Part shown: positions 43,543 to 52,133 of the stretch, one piece after another | Numbering within the stretch: position 1 is the first letter of the stretch | Layout: each line of letters begins with the position of its first letter | Source of the DNA: Pseudomonas azotoformans | GTDB taxonomy: Bacteria; Pseudomonadota; Gammaproteobacteria; Pseudomonadales; Pseudomonadaceae | Direction of reading: 5' to 3' | NCBI RefSeq assembly: GCF_900103345.1 | Contig: NZ_LT629702.1 | Span: forward strand, 6,487,501-6,551,500 | DNA: 64,000 nucleotides | Position numbers and translations under genes: made by a program | Notes under the pieces: generated by a model | The model's database searches: none | Seen by the model: only the letters and a program-made list of their open reading frames with translations | Told to the model about the DNA's origin: nothing

Positions 43543-44727
43543 ATGAAAAATTCTTTTGGTTTCACCTGGTATCTGGCGGGGCTGAGCATGCTCGGTTACC
43601 TCGCCATGGACATGTATTTGCCGGCGTTCGGCGCCATGGGCGAGCAATTGCAGATTGGCGCCGGTGCCGTGGGCGCCAGCTTGAGTATTTTCCTCGCCGG
43701 CTTTGCGGTCGGGCAGTTGTTGTGGGGGCCGTTGTCCGACCGCCTGGGGCGCAAGCCGATCCTGCTCGCCGGGCTGAGCCTGTTTGTGCTGGGTTGTGCG
43801 GGCATGTTCTGGGTCGAAACGGCGCCGCAGCTGCTGGCATTGCGTTTTATCCAGGCCATTGGCGTGTGCGCCGCCGCTGTCAGCTGGCAGGCGCTGGTGA
43901 TCGACCGCTACCCGGCCGCCAAGGCTCACCGCGTGTTCGCCAGCATCATGCCGTTGATGTCGTTGTCACCGGCTTTAGCGCCGCTGTTGGGCGCGATGGT
44001 GCTGAATCACTTCGGCTGGCAGGCGATCTTCGGCGTACTGCTGGGGGTGTCGTTACTGTTGCTGTTGCCGACGTTGTTCCTGCGCACAGTAGCGAAACGT
44101 CAGACGGAGAAGGGCGAACCTTCGCGCCTGGGTTATGGACAGTTACTGACGTCTCGCGTGTTCACCGGCAATGTCATGATATTTGCCGCGTGCTCGGCCA
44201 GTTTCTTCGCCTGGCTGACGGCGTCGCCTTTCATCCTGGGCGGCATGGGCTACAGCCCGAATGACATCGGCTTGAGCTACGTGCTGCCCACATTGGCGTT
44301 CCTGGTCGGCGGCTACAGCTGCCGCAGCGCCTTGCAGCACTTCCAGGGCAAGACACTGTTGCCGTGGCTGCTGCTGGCGTATTGCATCAGCATGGTGGCG
44401 TTGTACCTGATCGCAACCTTGACCGTGCCGAGCCTTACCACCTTGCTGATTCCGTTCTGCCTGATGGCGCTGTGCAACGGTGCCAGTTACCCCATCGTCG
44501 TGGCGAATGCGCTGATGCCGTTTGCGGAAAACTCCGGCAAGGCGGCGGCGCTGCAAAATACGCTGCAATTGGGGCTGTGTTTTCTCAGCAGTCTGGTAGT
44601 GTCTTCGATGATCGATGAGCCACTTCTGATTACCGTGATCGTGATGCTGGCGACCGCGCCGTTGGCCGTGTTGGGGTACTGGCTGGCGCGACCCAAGGCG
44701 GAAAATTCGGAACTGGCCAGCGCTTGA
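43543..44727 (+). CDS. punC: Purine nucleoside MFS transporter PunC (YdhC)
   Basis: 394-aa MFS permease with 12 membrane segments. [40 protein letters not shown] (motif A) and [20 protein letters not shown] match E. coli PunC, which imports adenosine and other purine nucleosides. It could also be classed as a Bcr/CflA drug exporter on general features. The adjacent punR-like regulator and nearby Tsx porin favour nucleoside transport. Confidence 0.87.
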   Translation: MKNSFGFTWYLAGLSMLGYLAMDMYLPAFGAMGEQLQIGAGAVGASLSIFLAGFAVGQLLWGPLSDRLGRKPILLAGLSLFVLGCAGMFWVETAPQLLALRFIQAIGVCAAAVSWQALVIDRYPAAKAHRVFASIMPLMSLSPALAPLLGAMVLNHFGWQAIFGVLLGVSLLLLLPTLFLRTVAKRQTEKGEPSRLGYGQLLTSRVFTGNVMIFAACSASFFAWLTASPFILGGMGYSPNDIGLSYVLPTLAFLVGGYSCRSALQHFQGKTLLPWLLLAYCISMVALYLIATLTVPSLTTLLIPFCLMALCNGASYPIVVANALMPFAENSGKAAALQNTLQLGLCFLSSLVVSSMIDEPLLITVIVMLATAPLAVLGYWLARPKAENSELASA

Positions 44728-44748
44728 ACTGACAATACGCTGAAAAAT

Positions 44749-44837
44749 ATGGGAGGGGGCTTGCTCCCGATGGCGGAGTGTCAGTACTCGATGTGCTGGC
44801 TGACCGATTGCTATCGGGAGCAAGCCCCCTCCCACAG
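44749..44837. repeat. REPIN, GGGAGGGGGCTTGCTCCC type
   Basis: Both arms carry the CTCCC tip: GGGAGGGGGCTTGCTCCCGA on the left and CTATCGGGAGCAAGCCCCCT (mirrored) on the right. The left end reads ATATGGG, one base off the usual TGTGGG. It sits between the convergent punC and tsx-like genes. Confidence 0.9.
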
Positions 44838-44856
44838 TTTGATTGGGTTTCTTCAG

Positions 44857-45690
44857 TTAGAACGTCACTTCCAAGTTCACCGTCGGCGTCGATGTGCGGC
44901 TACCCCGGCCGCCATCCACGCCGAACTTGTTATGCCAGTACTCGTAACCCACGCCGAGGTACAGGTTCGGCTTCACATTCTTGCCCGGCCGCACCGCCAC
45001 CATCAGCGCGGTGCGCATCAGGGCTTCCGGCGCGGTGTCGCGGCCGTGATAGTCCTCGCCTTTTTCCCCGACATAATTGATAAAACCCTGGAATTTCGCC
45101 GCATGGTTGGCGATCTCGAACGGGCGCATCCACGTCAGGTTAAGCATGTAGGTATCGTCGAAGGTGTGGTTCGACTCCTGCGCGCCGGGGATGCCGGTGT
45201 GGTTCCTTTCCTTGTAGTACAGCAGGCTCAGGTCCAGCACGCCGACGGTGTTGAACTTCAAGGTCGGGCCGATCACCAGGGCGCGCTTCTTGGCTGAGGC
45301 GAAGTTGTTGTTGCGGTTGGCATCGAAACCCAACGTCAGCGCGTAATCCTTGACCAAACCGGTGCCCAGCGGCACATCGAATACCCGCGATGCATACAAC
45401 TGGTGGCGGTACACCGCGTACACCTCACTCCCGCCATGGTCCGTACCCTTGCGCGGGTCGCGGCTGTCGGACAGGAACACATCGAGGTTGAGGAAATTGC
45501 TGCCGTACTGGTAGCCGCTGGCGTGGGTGAAGCTGTAGATGCGCTTGCTGAATTCATCGGGGTTGTTCGGGTTGGTGAACTGCTGGCCGTAGCGGAATCC
45601 TACGCTGTTGTTCATCCATTCCACCGCGACGGCCTCCCCGCCGCCGAGGAGGGTGAGTGCGACGGTTGCGCCCTGTAGTGCCTTTTTCAT
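44857..45690 (-). CDS. Tsx-like nucleoside-specific outer-membrane channel
   Basis: 277-aa beta-barrel protein of the nucleoside-channel (Tsx, PF03502) family: signal peptide MKKALQGATVALTLLGGGEAVA, opening strand VEWMNNSVGFRYGQQFTNPN, later GFINYVGEKGEDYHGRDTAP and NLYLGVGYEYWHNKFGV, and a C-terminal aromatic residue (VNLEVTF) required for barrel assembly. It should let nucleosides or nucleobases across the outer membrane. It is divergent from an NCS2 permease, with shared palindromes between them. Confidence 0.85.
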   Translation of the reverse strand: MKKALQGATVALTLLGGGEAVAVEWMNNSVGFRYGQQFTNPNNPDEFSKRIYSFTHASGYQYGSNFLNLDVFLSDSRDPRKGTDHGGSEVYAVYRHQLYASRVFDVPLGTGLVKDYALTLGFDANRNNNFASAKKRALVIGPTLKFNTVGVLDLSLLYYKERNHTGIPGAQESNHTFDDTYMLNLTWMRPFEIANHAAKFQGFINYVGEKGEDYHGRDTAPEALMRTALMVAVRPGKNVKPNLYLGVGYEYWHNKFGVDGGRGSRTSTPTVNLEVTF

Positions 45691-45771
45691 TGTTATGGGT
45701 CCTTTGGCGTTCTGGCTCATCACGGCCGGATTGTTTTTGTAACGCCGATGAAGGGTAACTTGTTCGATAGA

Positions 45772-45815
45772 TTGTATACAACTCTATGGACATCCAGTCC
45801 AAACGTTGCATACAG
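45772..45815. promoter_or_regulatory. Paired TTGTATACAA-type operators between tsx-like and NCS2 genes
   Basis: TTGTATACAA (45772-45781) is a perfect 10-base palindrome. TTGCATACAG (45806-45815) matches it at eight of ten positions, 34 bases away start to start. This looks like a GntR/FadR-family operator pair, but no GntR gene is in the window. Confidence 0.5.
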
Positions 45816-45848
45816 TGACCGCACAACAAAAACAGAGAACCCCTCACC

Positions 45849-47351
45849 ATGACTATCCCGAAGGCGTTACCGCAGCGGCCAGAAGATGAGAATCTCGGCG
45901 TCGCCGCCAACATGGCTTACGGCCTGCAACATGTGCTCACCATGTACGGCGGCATCGTCGCGGTACCGTTGATCGTCGGCCAGGCGGCAGGTTTGTCGCC
46001 GGCGGATATCGGCCTGCTGATCGCCGCGTCGCTGTTTGCCGGTGGCCTGGCCACGCTGTTGCAGACCCTGGGCCTGCCGTTTTTCGGCTGCCAGTTGCCG
46101 CTGGTGCAGGGCGTATCGTTCGCCGGTGTGGCAACCATGGTGGCGATTGTCGGCAGTGATGGCGCCGGTGGTGTGCCGGCGATTCTCGGTGCGGTGATGG
46201 CCGCGTCGTTCATTGGTTTATTGATAACCCCGGTGTTCTCACGGATCACCAAGTTTTTCCCGCCGTTGGTGACGGGCATTGTGATCACCACCATCGGCCT
46301 GACCCTGATGCCCGTTGCGGCGCGCTGGGCCATGGGCGGCAACAGCCGCGCTGCAGATTTCGGCAGCATGTCCAATATCGGCCTGGCGGCGCTGACCCTG
46401 GTACTGGTGTTGCTGCTGAGCAAGATCGGCAGCGCGACCATCTCGCGCCTGTCGATCCTGTTGGCGATGGTGATCGGCACCGTGATTGCGGTGTTCCTCG
46501 GCATGGCTGACTTCTCGGGTGTGACCCAGGGGCCGATGTTCGGTTTCCCCACACCCTTCCATTTCGGCATGCCCACCTTTCACGTGGCCGCGATCATTTC
46601 CATGTGCATCGTGGTGATGGTGACCCTGGTCGAGACCTCGGCGGATATCCTGGCGGTGGGTGAAATCATCGACACCAAAGTCGATTCAAAACGCCTGGGC
46701 AACGGGCTGCGCGCCGATATGCTGTCGAGCATGTTTGCGCCGATCTTCGGTTCGTTCACCCAAAGCGCCTTCGCTCAGAACGTCGGGCTGGTGGCGGTGA
46801 CCGGGGTCAAGAGCCGCTTCGTGGTGGCCACGGGCGGGCTGTTCCTGGTGATCCTCGGCTTGCTGCCCTTCATGGGGCGCGTGATCGCGGCGGTGCCCAC
46901 TTCAGTGTTGGGCGGGGCCGGGATTGTGCTGTTCGGTACCGTGGCGGCCAGTGGTATCCGCACCTTGTCCAAGGTCGATTACCGCAACAACATGAACCTG
47001 ATCATCGTCGCCACTTCCATCGGTTTTGGCATGATCCCGATTGCGGCACCGAGCTTCTACGATCACTTCCCGACTTGGTTCGCGACTATTTTCCACTCGG
47101 GGATCAGCTCATCGGCAATCATGGCGATCCTGCTGAACCTGGCGTTCAACCATTTCACCGCCGGTAACTCGGACCAGCAGTCGGTATTTGTGGCGGGGAC
47201 CGAGCGTAGCTTGTGCTTTCGCGATGTGTCGGAACTGCGTGATGGGGATTACTTCAAGGGCGGCAAGTTGTTTGATGCGCAGGGCAGGGAAATCCCGTTG
47301 GTGGCGGAAGTGTCGAAGAAGGCCGCAAAGCCTCAAACCACTGAGGTCTGA
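45849..47351 (+). CDS. NCS2 nucleobase:cation symporter (xanthine/uric acid permease type)
   Basis: 500-aa permease of the NCS2 (nucleobase-ascorbate transporter) family with about 14 membrane segments. Signatures: GLQHVLTMYGGIVAVPLIVG near the N-terminus, LVQGVSFAGVATMVAI, and the substrate-site region ETSADILAVGEI with GSFTQSAFAQNVGLVAVTGV. It most resembles xanthine/uric-acid transporters; the exact base cannot be assigned. It is divergent from the Tsx-like porin, so the pair would cover outer- and inner-membrane uptake. Confidence 0.9.
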   Translation: MTIPKALPQRPEDENLGVAANMAYGLQHVLTMYGGIVAVPLIVGQAAGLSPADIGLLIAASLFAGGLATLLQTLGLPFFGCQLPLVQGVSFAGVATMVAIVGSDGAGGVPAILGAVMAASFIGLLITPVFSRITKFFPPLVTGIVITTIGLTLMPVAARWAMGGNSRAADFGSMSNIGLAALTLVLVLLLSKIGSATISRLSILLAMVIGTVIAVFLGMADFSGVTQGPMFGFPTPFHFGMPTFHVAAIISMCIVVMVTLVETSADILAVGEIIDTKVDSKRLGNGLRADMLSSMFAPIFGSFTQSAFAQNVGLVAVTGVKSRFVVATGGLFLVILGLLPFMGRVIAAVPTSVLGGAGIVLFGTVAASGIRTLSKVDYRNNMNLIIVATSIGFGMIPIAAPSFYDHFPTWFATIFHSGISSSAIMAILLNLAFNHFTAGNSDQQSVFVAGTERSLCFRDVSELRDGDYFKGGKLFDAQGREIPLVAEVSKKAAKPQTTEV

Positions 47352-47352
47352 A

Positions 47353-47441
47353 TGTGGGAGGGGGCTTGCCCCCGATAGCGGTGTGTCAGCAACCCATCAC
47401 TCAGCTGATCCCCCGTCATCGGGGGCAAGCCCCCTCCCACA
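47353..47441. repeat. REPIN, GGGAGGGGGCTTGCCCCC type
   Basis: TGTGGGAGGGGGCTTGCCCC and its mirror GGGGGCAAGCCCCCTCCCAC around a roughly 45-base spacer, between the convergent NCS2 and iminopeptidase genes. It starts two bases after the NCS2 stop. Confidence 0.93.
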
Positions 47442-47466
47442 ATTGGAATGCATCCAGCTTGAGCAT

Positions 47467-48399
47467 TCAGCTGGCCTTGAGCACTTTGTATTTTGCCGAA
47501 CACACCTCATCCAGAAACTTCACCACAGTCCCCATGCACGCCTGGCGTTCTTCCACATGGGGCATGTGGCTGGAGTCTTCAAACAGCGCCCAGCGCACAT
47601 CGGCGATTTCATCCAGGAACGGCTTGACTACCAGTGGCGTGGCCTCGTCGTGCCGGCCTGAGATCACCAGGGTCGGTACGTTGATCGCCGATAGGCGGCC
47701 AGTGGATTTCCAGTCTTTCAAGCTGCCGATCACATGGAACTCGGTCGGGCCGCTCATGGCGTGGTACACCGTCGGGTCGGCGTCGACCGCGGCGAAGGTG
47801 CGCGCCACTTCCTCGGGCCATGGGATGACCCGGCACACGTGATGGTCATAGAACACCCGCGATGCGGCGAGGTATTCCGGGTCCTGATAGGTGCCGGCGG
47901 TTTCGTGCTTGAGCAGGGTTTCATGCACGCCTTCAGGCAATAATTTGCGCAGGCGGTTGGCTTCGCTGACCCAAGTGCGCATGCATGTTGGCGAATTGGC
48001 CGGGATGAACGCACGCAGGCCTTTGGGTTGCAGGATCGCGTGTTCGCTGCCGAGCATGCCGCCCCAGGACTGGCCGAGGATCGCGTAGTTATCGCTGATC
48101 TGCAGATGGTCCAGCAGGTTGTTCAGTTCTTCGAGAAACAGGCCTACGGTCCAGAAGGATGGGTCTTTGTCGGGCAGATGAGTGGAGCGGCCGTTGCCCA
48201 GTTGGTCGTAGTGGATCACGGCGTGGCCGCTGGCGGCGACATCCTTGAACGCGTCAACGTAATCGTGGGTGCATCCGGGGCCGCCGTGGATAACCACCAG
48301 GGGCGTGCGACCGCTGGAGAGGTCACCGGTGACGCGGTACCAGGTTTGGTAGGCGCCAAACGCCGCATACCCTTCGCGGATTTTTTCGATGAATTCCAT
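47467..48399 (-). CDS. Proline iminopeptidase (second copy of the PipR cluster)
   Basis: 310-aa alpha/beta hydrolase of peptidase family S33, removing N-terminal proline from peptides. The oxyanion motif is [13 protein letters not shown], the nucleophile Ser is in [13 protein letters not shown] (near residue 110), the Asp in [11 protein letters not shown] and the His in [11 protein letters not shown]. No signal peptide, so it acts in the cytoplasm. Upstream lies a lux-box-like repeat at 48460-48479, then the pipR-like gene. It is a diverged paralogue of the pipA product on the other side. Confidence 0.9.
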
Positions 48400-48459
48400 T
48401 TCGTGCCCTGCTCTGAAAAAAGGATCGGGGACACGATAATGGGTGAAAGAAATTTAAGT

Positions 48460-48479
48460 AACTAGCAAAACAGCTAGGT
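48460..48479. promoter_or_regulatory. lux-box-like inverted repeat upstream of the second pip gene
   Basis: AACTAGCAAAACAGCTAGGT has near-symmetrical ends and shares its right half GCTAGGTT with the element at 49337-49356. Its centre lies about 71 bases before the iminopeptidase start at 48399. Candidate PipR binding site. Confidence 0.6.
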
Positions 48480-48491
48480 TTTGCCCGGCGG

Positions 48492-49256
48492 TCAATCGTC
48501 GAGCAGGCGGTAATGGGTGGCGCGCACCACCGCTTGCACGCGGTTCTTGGCCCCCAGCTTGTGCATGGCCGAGGCCAGGTGCAGGGTGACTACCGCCAGG
48601 GAACGGCTCAGTTGTGTGGCAATTTCGGCCGCAGTCAGGCCGTCGGCAGCCCATTTGAGGCACTCACGTTCGCGTTTGGTCAGGTGGATATGCGGGTAAG
48701 TGCGCAGCTCTTTGCTGAACAGCGGGTAGGCGGCCTCCTGTAACGCATGGGAAATCAGGCCGAAATCCGACAGGGTCTGCTGCGCATCCTGCAGCACGTT
48801 GCGGGCATTGCCGGTACGCAGGCCGGTCAGCGAGGCAAAGCCACCGCGGGGCAGGTGGATCGGCACGCTGACCCCGCAGGTCAATTGCTGGTCATGTAGG
48901 TAGGATGAAACCGGCGCGTGGCAGGGGTCGATGATCTTTTGCAGCGGGGTGTCGGCCTTGACGTCGTAGGACCACACGAACGGCGACACCCGGCTCAGGG
49001 CCAGATGTTGCACCGGGTCGATCTGGTAGAACCCTTCGCTGCACCACAAGGCATGCCAGTCGGGCGGGGTGTTGCGCAGTTGCAGCACCGAAGGGGTGAT
49101 CAATGCACCATCCTGGTCGATCGGCACCGGGGTGTAGTCGTACACCAAGGCGTCGAAGCCCAGTTGCTGGGCGAGGATAAAGGTGTTGTCCATCTGCTCG
49201 TCCAGGCTCCTGCCCGGCATCAGACGGTGATTTAAGGCAGTCAGCTTGGCCAGCAT
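48492..49256 (-). CDS. pipR: LuxR-solo regulator of the plant-signal-responsive PipR/PsoR/OryR group
   Basis: 254-aa LuxR-type protein: autoinducer-binding-like domain (about 15-165) and a C-terminal GerE helix-turn-helix (LTKRERECLKWAADGLTAAE). Relative to TraR the ligand-site tryptophan 57, Asp 70, Trp 85 and Gly 113 equivalents are kept (W67, D80, W95, G128). Position 61 is Trp instead of Tyr (W71), a substitution of the plant-responsive subgroup. No luxI is present. It is flanked by two proline iminopeptidase genes and a peptide transporter, as described for Pseudomonas PipR. The ATG at 49256 has GGGAG; an ATG at 49277 is possible. Confidence 0.82.
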   Translation of the reverse strand: MLAKLTALNHRLMPGRSLDEQMDNTFILAQQLGFDALVYDYTPVPIDQDGALITPSVLQLRNTPPDWHALWCSEGFYQIDPVQHLALSRVSPFVWSYDVKADTPLQKIIDPCHAPVSSYLHDQQLTCGVSVPIHLPRGGFASLTGLRTGNARNVLQDAQQTLSDFGLISHALQEAAYPLFSKELRTYPHIHLTKRERECLKWAADGLTAAEIATQLSRSLAVVTLHLASAMHKLGAKNRVQAVVRATHYRLLDD

Positions 49257-49336
49257 CCGTTCTGCTCCCGATTTCATTTGAATCTCGACTTGCTGCAAGT
49301 AGAATGCCACGCCCCGGCGAAGGACTGCCAGGCCAA

Positions 49337-49356
49337 ACCTATAAGAAATGCTAGGT
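49337..49356. promoter_or_regulatory. lux-box-like inverted repeat upstream of pipA
   Basis: ACCTATAAGAAATGCTAGGT is a 20-base element with perfect ACCTA/TAGGT ends, the size and form of a lux box. Its centre is about 94 bases before the pipA ATG and on the far side faces pipR, so it could control both genes. Confidence 0.7.
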
Positions 49357-49440
49357 TATGGACGCGCGGCATCCTCGGTAGTGTTGGCCTGATATACGGC
49401 CCGCTACCCGCCAGGCCGACACTACACAAGGAATGTATGC

Positions 49441-50328
49441 ATGTGGCGTGAAATTGCCCCCGACCAGCAGTACAACGTGCAAGTCGACGGCCATAACCTC
49501 GTGGTCTACAGCTTTGGCGAAGGCGATGAGGTGCTGCTGTGCCTCAACGGCGGGCCGGGCCTGCCGTGTGACTACTTGCGCGACGCCCATGGCTGGCTCA
49601 AGGACCATAACCTGCGAGTGGTTGCATTCGACCAGCTTGGCACGGGCGCATCAGCCAGACCCACCGATGTCTCACTGTGGGAAATCCGCCGTTATGTCGA
49701 AGAAGTCGAAACCGTGCGTCAGGCCCTGGACCTGGGCCGTGTGCATCTGCTCGGGCATTCCTGGGGCGGCTGGCTCGGTATCGAATACGCCATCCATTAC
49801 CCCGACGCACTGAAAAGCCTGATCCTCGAAAACACCGTGGGCGACATTCCGCACCTGTCCCAGGAGCTGGAGCGCCTGCGCGGCGCCCTTGGCAGCGAAA
49901 CCGTGGCCATGATGCAACGCCACGAGGCCATGGGCACCCTCGACCACCCGCAATACCAGGCGGCGATCACCTTGCTCAACTACCGCCACGTGTGCCGACT
50001 GGACGAGTGGCCTGCACCGGTCAAGCGCTCTCTCGACGACTGGAACATGGGCCCCTACGAAACCATGCAGGGCCCCAACGAATTCCTCTACATCGGCAAC
50101 CTCAAGGACTGGAACCGCATCCCCGAGATGGCCGAGTTCAAGATGCCGATCCTGATCACCACCGGCCAGCACGACGAACTCACCCCCGCCTGCGCCATGC
50201 GCATGAAAATGGCGGCCCGACACGCCGAATTGCATGTGTTCCCCAACAGCAGCCATATGCCTTTTTACGAGGAGCCCCAGGCGTATTTCCCGGTGTTGCT
50301 GGACTTCCTCGCTCGTCACCGAGGCTGA
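49441..50328 (+). CDS. pipA: Proline iminopeptidase PipA
   Basis: 295-aa S33 peptidase that releases N-terminal proline. The oxyanion motif LCLNGGPGLPCDYL, nucleophile LLGHSWGGWLGIEY, Asp in ITTGQHDELTP and His in NSSHMPFYEEP are complete. Cytoplasmic, no signal peptide. AAGGAATG precedes the ATG. It is the first gene of a six-gene run: the permease gene starts four bases after its stop, so peptide import and proline-peptide cleavage are co-expressed. The lux-box-like repeat upstream suggests control by the divergent pipR gene. Confidence 0.9.
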   Translation: MWREIAPDQQYNVQVDGHNLVVYSFGEGDEVLLCLNGGPGLPCDYLRDAHGWLKDHNLRVVAFDQLGTGASARPTDVSLWEIRRYVEEVETVRQALDLGRVHLLGHSWGGWLGIEYAIHYPDALKSLILENTVGDIPHLSQELERLRGALGSETVAMMQRHEAMGTLDHPQYQAAITLLNYRHVCRLDEWPAPVKRSLDDWNMGPYETMQGPNEFLYIGNLKDWNRIPEMAEFKMPILITTGQHDELTPACAMRMKMAARHAELHVFPNSSHMPFYEEPQAYFPVLLDFLARHRG

Positions 50329-50331
50329 CGG

Positions 50332-51279
50332 ATGAACCTGGCGCGTTATCGTTTTGTGCTGTCCCGGCCGCTGCAGTTGCTGCCGGTGCTGTTTGGCATC
50401 AGCCTGATCACCTTTGTGCTGGTGCGCTCGATCCCCGGCGACCCGGCGCGCGCCTTGCTGGGCTCGCGCAGCACGCCGGATGCCTTGCTGAAGATCCGCG
50501 CCCAGTACGGCCTCGACCAGCCGTTGTGGCTGCAATATTTCTACTTCCTCAAGAACTTGCTCAAGGGCGACCTCGGCCAATCGCTGCTGTACAAGGTCGA
50601 CGCTCTCAAGCTGATTGTCACGCGCATCGAGCCCACCCTAGTACTGGTACTGGGCAGCGTGGTGCTGGCGCTGCTGATCGCGGTGCCGCTGGCGACGTGG
50701 GCCGCACGCAACAAGGGCGGCTGGGCGGACAACCTGATCCGCGTGTTCACCACGGTTGGCCTGGGCATGCCGGCGTTCTGGCTGGGCTTGATGCTGATCC
50801 TGTTGCTGAGTGTGCAGTGGGGCTTGTTTCCGGTGTCCGGCTACGGCCGCACCTGGCTGGACAAGGCGCACCATATGGTGCTGCCGTGCCTGACGATTGC
50901 CCTGGCGCTGTCGGCGGTGCTGGTGCGCAACCTGCGGGCGAGCATGCTGATGGAGTTGCAGGCTGATCACGTGACCGCCGCCCGCGCCCGTGGGCTGTCG
51001 GAAGCCGCCGTGTTTCGCCGGCATGTACTGCCTAATTCCCTGGTGCCGGCGGTCAACCTGCTGGCGGTGAACATCGGCTGGCTGATCAGCGGCACGGTGG
51101 TGATCGAAAGCCTGTTCGCGATCCCCGGTATCGGCCAATTGCTGGTGCGCGGGATCTTTACCCGCGATTACATGGTGGTGCAGGGCGTGGCCATGGTGCT
51201 GGCCTGCGCGACGGTGGTGGTCAACTTCATCGCTGACGTGGTGACGGTGGCCCTCGACCCACGGGTGAAGATGCAATGA
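50332..51279 (+). CDS. Oligopeptide ABC transporter, permease 1 (DppB-like)
   Basis: 315-aa inner-membrane permease, six membrane segments beginning LQLLPVLFGISLITFVLVRS. Conserved SIPGDPAR follows the first helix, and the EAA loop is ARARGLSEAAVFRRHVLPNS. It pairs with the next permease to form the pore. Start four bases after the pipA stop; its end overlaps the next start by four bases. Confidence 0.92.
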   Translation: MNLARYRFVLSRPLQLLPVLFGISLITFVLVRSIPGDPARALLGSRSTPDALLKIRAQYGLDQPLWLQYFYFLKNLLKGDLGQSLLYKVDALKLIVTRIEPTLVLVLGSVVLALLIAVPLATWAARNKGGWADNLIRVFTTVGLGMPAFWLGLMLILLLSVQWGLFPVSGYGRTWLDKAHHMVLPCLTIALALSAVLVRNLRASMLMELQADHVTAARARGLSEAAVFRRHVLPNSLVPAVNLLAVNIGWLISGTVVIESLFAIPGIGQLLVRGIFTRDYMVVQGVAMVLACATVVVNFIADVVTVALDPRVKMQ

Positions 51280-52133
51280 GCAGCCGCCCGTTGATTGCCC
51301 CGTGGCGCATGCGCCTGCGCTTCGGTTTTCGCAATGGCCGGCTGACGGCGGCGTGGGGCCTGTTGATTCTGCTGCTGTGGTTGGCGCTTGCGCTGTTTGC
51401 GCCGTGGATCGCGCCGTATGACCCGATTGCGCAGAACACCGATTTCAGTTTGCTCGGTCCGAGTCTTGCGCATCCGTTTGGTACGGATAACTACGGTAGG
51501 GACATCCTTTCGAGAGTGATCTGGGGCGCGCGCATCGACCTGCAACTGGCGATTGTCGGGGTGATCTTCCCGTTCATGATCGGCACCTTCATCGGCGCGG
51601 TTTCCGGGTATATCGGCGGGCGCTTCGACAGCGTCTGCATGCGCGTGATCGACGTGATCCTGGCGTTTCCGTTCCTGGTGCTGATGCTGGCGATCATGGC
51701 CATCCTCGGGCCGGGCTTGAAGAGTTTCTACATTGCCATGGCGCTGGTCGGCTGGGTGTCGTATGCGCGGCTGATCCGCTCGCAGATCCTGGTGCTCAAG
51801 GAAAGCGAGTTTGCCCTGGCCGCCAAGAGCCTGGGCTTTGGCCACGGGCGCATTCTGTTCCGGCATCTGCTGCCCAATGCGATGTTCGGCTCGATTGTGT
51901 TTTCCATGTCGGACGCGGTGCTGGTGCTGCTCAATGGCGCCGCCGTGAGCTACCTGGGCTTGGGCGTGCAACCGCCGACCGCCGAATGGGGCACCATGGT
52001 CGCCGAGGGGCAGGCCTTTATCACCACCGCGTGGTGGATCTGTACCTTTCCGGGGCTGGCCATCGTGACCCTGGCCATGGGCTTCAGCTTGCTCGCCGAT
52101 GGCGTAGCGCAAGTGTTGGGGGACCGCTCATGA
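51276..52133 (+). CDS. Oligopeptide ABC transporter, permease 2 (DppC-like)
   Basis: 285-aa permease: a short cytoplasmic N-terminus, a first membrane helix (WGLLILLLWLALALFAPWIA), then HPFGTDNYGRDILSRVIWGA typical of DppC/OppC, and the EAA loop KSLGFGHGRILFRHLLPNAM. Overlaps both neighbours by four bases, so expression is tightly coupled. Confidence 0.92.
   Translation: MSSRPLIAPWRMRLRFGFRNGRLTAAWGLLILLLWLALALFAPWIAPYDPIAQNTDFSLLGPSLAHPFGTDNYGRDILSRVIWGARIDLQLAIVGVIFPFMIGTFIGAVSGYIGGRFDSVCMRVIDVILAFPFLVLMLAIMAILGPGLKSFYIAMALVGWVSYARLIRSQILVLKESEFALAAKSLGFGHGRILFRHLLPNAMFGSIVFSMSDAVLVLLNGAAVSYLGLGVQPPTAEWGTMVAEGQAFITTAWWICTFPGLAIVTLAMGFSLLADGVAQVLGDRS

Noticed and set aside
43543..44727. Bcr/CflA multidrug exporter call for the MFS gene
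   Set aside because: Regional matches to E. coli PunC and the divergent PunR-like regulator make nucleoside transport the better assignment.
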